A stretch of 64,000 bases of DNA from Thalassia testudinum. Lineage: Eukaryota > Streptophyta > Magnoliopsida > Alismatales > Hydrocharitaceae. Position numbers and translations under genes: made by a program. The stretch covers positions 74,946,001-75,010,000 of the forward strand of contig JAZHRO010000002.1 of assembly GCA_037157565.1 (NCBI GenBank), in the 5' to 3' direction. Positions 57,687-64,000 of this stretch are shown in pieces. How positions within the stretch are numbered: position 1 is the first letter of the stretch; every line of letters starts with the position of its first letter. The notes under the pieces were generated by a model. The model ran no database searches. It saw only the letters and a program-made list of their open reading frames with translations, and was not told the origin of the DNA.

Positions 57687-60225
57687 TGAAATGACCCGTG
57701 GCCTTTTTGGGTTGTTTAAAATGTCTGGATGAGTCGTCAGACATCTATCCAAACGTCTTGATGGAGGGTCAGACGTATGAAAGTAGAAGAACCAGACCTG
57801 CTGTCCTTTTTCCGCGCACACAGACGCACACAGACCCCCCTCTCCTCACCCCAAACCCTAACCCTCTATCTATTTAAACCCCCCTCTCCCACGCCACTCC
57901 ATCCATCTTCACCAGCCACCACCTCCATCCTTCCTTCCTTCCTTCCAGCGCGGCAAGAGGAGAGGAAGCTGAGAGAGAGAGACGGGACATGGAGGGGGAG
58001 GAGAGGAGAGCTCGAGAGGAGGAGCTCGCAGCCTCCTTAAGGTGCAGGTTAGCAGCTGCAGGCGGTGCAGAGGGGTTCCGCGTGAAGAAGAAGGCTCGCA
58101 GAGGTTTTGCGTGTTGGATATTTTCCAGTATCAGACGTCTGGAGCACATCCTAGACGTTTGGAATAGTCGAAGGACATTTGGGGCTGAAGCCGGACGTCT
58201 GAAGGCACGCTCAGTGCTAAGGTACGTGTTTTTGTGCGGTTACGGCCATGCAGGCCTCACCGTAGTTATCTTGTCCAGCCTTATTTAGCTATGCACGTGT
58301 GTACATAGGAGCAGAGCATTGGAAAGGCACGGGGTGTGCCCATTGAGGTGCTTTTGGACGTCTGGACACGTCGCTAGACGTCTGACCGTACCACCAAACG
58401 ACCGGAAGGAGGGTCCGACGTCTGGAACTCACCTCAGACGATCACAGAAGGGTCTGGATGTCCGAGGTAGTTGCAGGGAACCCAAGGAAAGTGTTGACAT
58501 CTTTTAAATTGTCTGGGATTAGACCCAGATGTTTGATTTTGGACAGTGTAAGTGTTTTTGGTCCGTTTATGGCCCAAACGGAATCAAATTTCCACAAACG
58601 AAGTACCGTTATTTTTGCTTGAGTTTCTCTACCGGTTAGTGTCATTTGTATACGGTTTTGGACTCGTTTGATGTGAATGGTCAATTGTATAGGTCTCCAG
58701 CCAATCGAGTACGCGGGAGCCGCGGAGGCGACGGGATCTGCGATCCGAGCCTCCATTCCTCTCGTATTTGCTAGTAGAGTGGTTTACATTAATATTATAA
58801 TTTAAATAAATGAACTTCATGCTTAGAATAACTTGAATAAACCCTAGGATGAGAATGAACCCTAGGGAAGAAACGGATGAGTATGGTTTAAGCTATACTG
58901 TATACTTGAGAACATGTAGAACCCTAGGATGAGCATGAAACCTAGGGCAGGAACAAATGAGTATGATTGAGCTACACTGTGTACTTGAGATGCCTATAAA
59001 ACTTTAAATGCTAGCAAATGTATTGGTTACTTAGTATGATGTCTTGTCAGTAGAAAATCACGAGCTGCCTGTTTTAAGAATGGAACCGATATTGTAAATA
59101 GAGAAATCTGAAAGACTGGAAAATGAAAAGAAAGGAATATCGGCATGAACCCTACAGGGAATTATGAGGAGAGCTCCTGTAAACGGGATGTGAGCTGGCC
59201 CTTGTGTATGCGATACCAAGGAGAGCCATTGTCCTTTTTGTGTAGAGGGGTACTAGCTGCCCGTTGGGTTGAGCCCCGGGGTCAGGCCTAGACACTTTAC
59301 ATCGATTCTATTTGGCCCTCGTGTACGTAATGCCGAGGTGAGCTACTTAGTGTAGGGAGGGAGCTAGCCGCCCCAAGGGGCCTGGGGTTAGGACTAGCCG
59401 CCCTACACCGACGCTTATTAGGCCAACTAGGCAAACTGAGATAGTTGGACGAGGGTACGCGGACTGTGGAGGGGCGAGACCCCTGTTCTGTTCTGTTCTG
59501 AAAGGGCAAGGCCTTATACTGTTCTGTTCTAAGAGGGCAAGCCCCTACACTGTTTCGTGTTGTACCTTTAGGCGTATCCGCTAGCGGAAATGATTGACCG
59601 CGTGCCAGTGCGGGATAGCTACCCGCACATTTATCACGCGTGTCATAGCTACCGCTACGTCGCGATATGACCTCGAGGTGGTTAACTGGGTGTAGGATTA
59701 CCACGGGGGACTCTCCCGGCCAAGAGAGCACCACGTGTACCTCCTACATCATGGAAAAGACTGCAATCAAGATCGCTCTCGTGAGGAACAAGCCAGATCA
59801 AGAAATGTTTAAGTAAATAAAGGAACAACAAATTAGCAGTACTTGGTTGAACTAAATGAAAATGGATTGTTGTTTAATTGCATAAATTAATTGCTTGCCT
59901 TAATTACATGTAAATTGCTAAATTACCACTCTACTCAGCGTTCGCTGACTCCGAAAATTTTATAACCTTGTTCAGGTCAGGGAGTTGAGCAACCAGCACC
60001 ACCGGCTGCAGAGGGAGCTGGGCTCAGTCAAGCCCAGCCTTAGCTGCGTTCTTACTATTTTTCCTTGGCTCCTGTTGTAGTAGTGAGTATTTTTTTTTGT
60101 TCTATGTAATACTATTTCAGTACTTTCAACTGTACTTTTTTCTATCGTAGTTGGGATGGCCCGTAACTTTGATAGACCATTTCGCTCTGTTTCTTTTACT
60201 ATCTCTTGTTTATTTCTGCTTAGTT
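57687..60225 (-). repeat. F5, diverged F-family LTR
   Basis: Inverted and more diverged than F1-F4. The 3' end (TGAAATGACCCGTGGC at 57687, compare TGTTAAGACCTGTGCTG in F4), AGACGTCT palindromes at 57720-57780 and 58130-58450, the GC-rich core at 59150-59760, and the ACCACTCTACTCAGCGTT block (59925) are all present. The expected 5' end (TGTCATGACCC) is missing at about 60200, and GTCCC before 57687 has no partner. It is probably truncated by a later rearrangement. Confidence 0.7.
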
Positions 60226-60239
60226 ACCGGTGATCCTCC

Positions 60240-61467
60240 CTGTGCGTTTTGACGTGGCCGCGAGGCCATTCTATTGATTTCAGGTTATAGGCCCCATCTG
60301 CCATTGGCAAGCAAGCTTGAAGCTTGCTTGAGGTTGCTCCAGGCCTTGCTGTCCCAGGCTGACACTCCTAGGATGCGCGGAAGACTCTTACACACGGTCC
60401 CAGGCCTTCAATTCCAGTCGAAAGCCTTAGCAGCTGCTGCAATTGGGAGCATCATCCCTGCTGCAGGCGCGCGAGAAGAGGGGGGCGGATAGTCCCACCT
60501 CAGAAATGAAGAGGTGCCCACACCTGAATAAATTGCAAAAGTGTTGTAAGTTGTTCGCCTCAGTACCACGGGGTGAGGTCCCTCTCACTCACACCCGGTC
60601 TCGTCCACGACACCTCACCCGCAAACCTGGCTGACCCGACCCGACCTACACTCCTCGCTCACCATGCACGCCGGTGAGCCTGGACCCGAGTACGCACCCG
60701 ACCCAATAACCCGAATTGTTGTGTGGCTTTGGGAGAGCAGATCCTAAGAGAGAAAGAGAGGAGAGTCGCGCAGGTAGGGTTAGGGTTTTGCTACAGGGAT
60801 CTTTGGTCGACACTTCGTAGATTTTGAAGGAGAAGAGGAGGCCAGGGTCGAAGGCAGAAGGAAGAGAAGGAAGAAGAGAAGTCTCGCAAAGGAAGAAGAA
60901 GGAAGAAGAAGAAGAGGCCAACGACAGAAGCTGAAGAAGAGAAGGAAGAAGAGAAGGCTCTCACAGGGTTGAAGGCAGAGAAAGAACAAGAAGAGGAAGC
61001 CAGAGCAGAAGAAAGCCAAGGCAAAGGAAGAAGAAAGGAGAAGGCAGAGAAAGCAAAGGAGAAGCTGAAGAAGAAGAAGTGAAGGCCTGAAAAGAAGAAG
61101 AGAATAGATGAGTCAGAGAAAGAAGAAAAGAAGACAAGGAAGAATCAGACACTTAAAGTGTCTAATTTACAAATCAAACGACAGATCATTCCTTTCATTT
61201 CATTGCAAATACATTGAGTTCTTTGGTGATATTATAGGAGTATTTGGTGATCTAAATCACCATTTTACTACCATATTTTTACACATTGCTACTGCTATTA
61301 TTGCAAATTCCTTTAATTCTGAATTGTGATCTTGATTTTTAAATACCAATTTGCTCCCTGTGTTTAACCTCGGACTTATTCGAGTAATAAAAATTGTATT
61401 TGTTTGAAAGCTATTTCAATTATATTACAACGTAACACTTTTTAAAAATCGACTTAGCGATTGAACA
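60240..61467 (+). repeat. G4, 3' part of a gypsy LTR
   Basis: Matches G3 from about 48361 onwards (GAGGCCATTCT...TTCAGGTT, GCAAGCTTGAAGCTTGCTT, GGTGAGGTCCC, GTGATCTAAATCACCATT, CCTCGGACTT). GA-rich block 60840-61130. It ends ...GCGATTGAACA, directly followed by a primer site. The first 1.6 kb of the LTR is absent, lost where it meets F5. Confidence 0.78.
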
Positions 61468-61667
61468 TTTTGGCACCGTTGCCGGAGAGTAACGGGTAAT
61501 TTAGAATTCTCGATTGCAATTTCTGATACAGATTCTAACTTGCTATATCTCTTTTGTTGTGGTTGTTTTAGGGAGAAGATACATTTAAGAACGTCAGCCG
61601 CACATCAAACACACCAGGGGTAGGTAAAATCTGATTACTCTCTCTCTTAAGCCCCTCATTTTGAAAA
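61468..61667 (+). other. Primer site and internal start of a G-family gypsy element
   Basis: TGGCACCGTTGCCGGAGA at 61471-61488 corresponds to the tRNA-Asp-complementary primer site TGGCGCCGTTGCCGGGGA typical of Tat/Athila-group gypsy elements, with two or three changes. About 180 bp of internal leader follow before the sequence changes into the inverted LTR G5. This identifies the G repeats as gypsy LTRs. Confidence 0.8.
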
Positions 61668-64000
61668 TGTTAAAAAGAAAAAAATCAATTAGGGCTACTT
61701 GCTTTCTATTCTTAGATAATTCATCAAGTTGCTTGATTTGATTTCAATAACAAAACCTAATTTGTGCACCCACTTAAGGTAACAAGGTCGAACTCAGGGA
61801 GCAAATTTGTATTTTAGAAACTAAAATCACAACTCTCAATTTTACTCAAAAGATGATGTTCAATAATAATGCAATTCAATATTCTTGAAAGCTAAAGAGA
61901 ATAAATATGCAAAAAAATTGAATGTTCTCCTTTCTCTCGCTGAGGTCCTCTTTCCTTGTGAATCAAACATCTAATTCAGAATTAGATGTCTTAAACTTGC
62001 ATTGCTATAGTGCTTGCCCTTTCTCTTTCTGATTTCTACCTTCTCTTTCTTTCTTCTTTCTCTTTGCGGCTGTGCTTCTCTTTTCCTTGTTCTTTGGTTT
62101 CTTCTTCTGTTCTTCTCTGTTGCGCCTCCTCCTTTTTCCTTGGCCTCTGCAGTCTTCTTCTTCTTCTTTTTCTTGCACTTGGCTTTCCTCCTTCTTGTCT
62201 TCTTCCTTTGCAGTCTTCTTCAGCCGTGCCTCCTTCTCTCTTTCTTCTGCCCTTGACTTCTTTCTTCTTTCTCTGCTAAGTCTCTGCTTCTCTCTTTCTT
62301 CACCAGCTACCTTCTTCTTTTTCTTCTCTTCCTCTGCAGTCTTCTTCCACTACAATGCTTCGTCTTCACCTTCTTTCTTCTGTGTTCAGCTGCTCCTCTT
62401 CTTCTTCCTTTCTCTGCAGCTTCCTCCTTGGCTTCTTCTTCTCTTTCCTGTAGCTCCTTCTTCTTCCCCTGCACAGCATAGGGCAAAACCTACCCCTACC
62501 CTCCCCCGCGTACACTCTCTCTTTTCTCTCTTCGGTTCGCTCTCTCAGAGCCAATCGGGTATTCGGGTCGGGTCAAGTGCACTCGGGTCTAGGCGCACTG
62601 GCGTGGGTGATGCGTGAGGAGTGCAGGGTTATCGGGTCAGGTCAGCTAGGTCCGCGTAGCGTGGGCACGAACGAGGCAAGTGTACGTGGGCGAGGGACCT
62701 CACCCCGTGTACTGGAGGCGTAGAGAAGAAAACACAAATTCAATAAAAACGTCTCACCGCACTCCTGAGTTTCCAAGGTGGGACTAAAAGTCCCACCCAC
62801 TTCGCTCGCGTGCCCGTAGGAGTCTTTTCTCAATTGCCCCAGCTGCAGTTGTTGAAGCCTTTGAGTGCCAAGTACGAAAGACTCGTGGACTAATTCCACG
62901 CACCTGGGACGCCTTAGCTTGGAGCGGTGTGGCCTTGAGCTCGCGGACGAGCTCCTTCACGCCTTCGCTAATGGCGGCAGAGGGGTGAAACCTGAAATGC
63001 ACGAATATGGCCTCGTGGCCCTGTCAGATGCCTTGGGAAGCTTCGCCGTGTCACGGCGAAGGTGAGACGGGTGTTGGTTTGCCGTAGAATGGCCTAGGCA
63101 TGCGTGCCTAGGTCCTAGGTCAGACTGTGGTAGTGGTTATGGGGAGTTCAGTAGGTGTTTAGGGAGGTGATGGCGGTTGATGGAAGGGTGGAATGTGCTC
63201 AGTGGGTGATGGTGAAGGTTCTGAGCTGGGTGGCGAGGCGTGTGGATGGGTGGAGCAACAGATTCGCCTCGCCGGTCGTCTACCGGAGATGAGGGAGATG
63301 GAGGTGATTAGCGGCTGTCGAGGGGAGTTTTCTAAAATTAAGTCAGGGAAAACAAAGAGTAGAGAGAGAGGAACTCACTGAGGATATCTGGATGAAGGGG
63401 GGAGGCGGAGGGTGAGCGGCGTGTATTTGCCGTCGTTGGTGACGAAGGCACTGAGATGGAGAGGCGGCGATGACGAGAGGGAGGTAGATGCGAGCACAGG
63501 TATGGCACGACGCGGAAGAATGAGGCGGAGATGACTCTGCCACTGGTATGGTGGCAGAGCGATTGGAAGAAGGAGGAGAGGTCGCCTTAGCTTGCGGGCA
63601 TCTGATCGAAGATGAGGAAGGAGGTGATTGAGAGGGTATCTCAGGCCAAAACAAGCTTCGCAGAAGCGGTTGGTCTTGGAGTTTCTTTTATAGGCACAAT
63701 TAGAGGGTCAGACGCTTGGCAGGCGAGCAAAATCCTCGTCGGAGTTCACCGTGGGTACGATACCCATGCCTCTCAAGTGTTTGCACGAGAGGTATGGGGC
63801 GAATTAGGGCATGGCGAGCTGCTCAGGCGGTAAGGGACTTCTCAGAGAACCCCCCTTTCAAATATGGGAGCAGCTCCCTAGGGAAGCGAGGAGAAATCCT
63901 CCTCGAAACTTCGCCGGAGGTATGGGTCTTCTGCTGCAATGGTAGAGGGACCGGAATGCAAAAAGTGACGAAGATGTTGAGGGGGTTTTCGCAAGGGTTT
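61668..64000 (-). repeat. G5, inverted G-family LTR running off the window
   Basis: Read on the minus strand it contains the G landmarks in order: TATA box (CTATAAAAGAAAC, 63686-63693), GGTGAGGTCCCTCGCC (62700), the GA-rich block (appearing as CT-rich 62030-62460 on the plus strand), and a tail GTTCGACCTTG (61783). The low end is probably TGTTAAAAAG at 61668 but no duplication can be tested because the other end is outside. Phenylalanine/serine-rich frames at 62010-62617 come from the CT tract. Confidence 0.72.

Noticed and set aside
62010..62617. 181-residue serine/phenylalanine/leucine-rich ORF that looks like a membrane protein
   Set aside because: Comes from the CT-rich tract of LTR G5; similar artefacts occur in the complementary GA tract of G4 (60646-61152).

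Overview
This is a repeat-dominated piece of an angiosperm nuclear genome. The evidence is nested Ty1/copia and Ty3/gypsy LTR retrotransposons primed by plant initiator tRNA-Met or tRNA-Asp sites, Sirevirus-type copia elements with multiple polypurine tracts, a Tourist-like MITE, a 5'-truncated L1 LINE, and four spliceable exons of a plant MOG1 (Ran-binding) gene. I cannot name the species. There is no sign of bacterial, organellar or viral sequence.

Layout. 1-1363: 5' end of a decayed minus-strand copia element (B). 1364-2526: low-complexity spacer with one unidentified ORF. 2527-15223: an old plus-strand copia element (C; candidate TSD ATAAC). C was invaded by a Tourist-like MITE composite in the 5' LTR edge, by a second copia (A, minus strand, 3430-9149, TSD TATCA) inside its primer site, by a foldback-like 0.7 kb insert, and by an L1 LINE tail with an 18-bp TSD. 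A itself carries a 156-bp solo LTR (TSD AAGTA) and an in-frame 207-bp amplification in its reverse transcriptase. 15374-15990: MOG1 exons 1-4 on the minus strand, whose fourth intron runs into transposon sequence. 16470-19687: a head-to-head, unidentified and already broken coding sequence split by a 2.7 kb solo LTR (F1).

19949-27440: a tandem array (H, about 394-bp and 232-255-bp units) split by a solo LTR of a gypsy element (G1, TSD GTATC), which is itself split by another solo LTR (F4, TSD GCTTC). 27441-30479: AT-rich non-coding DNA. 30480-31013: remnant of a gypsy integrase. 31014-56218: a minus-strand Sirevirus (L). Its 3' LTR, multiple polypurine tracts, a third ORF resembling the 'putative plant transposon protein' family and the end of pol can be followed through at least five insertions: F2 (TSD ATATT), F3 (TSD CATTT), a pol-less Sirevirus S1 carrying solo LTR P (TSD AGAGG), G2 carrying G3 (TSD GTCCC), and solo LTR S2. 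56219-64000: another gypsy-like LTR (J), a diverged F copy (F5), and two G LTRs (G4, G5) in opposite orientation with a tRNA-Asp primer site between them.

No open reading frame in the window looks like an intact host gene or an intact autonomous transposon. The most notable points are the predominance of solo LTRs with clean 5-bp target duplications, the arrays of palindromic CCAGACGTCTGG-like motifs shared by two unrelated LTR families, the in-frame RT repeat around the YVDD active site, and the Sirevirus with a PTP-like third ORF. All domain calls were made by eye from translated motifs, and all element boundaries rest on direct inspection of LTR ends and target-site duplications.
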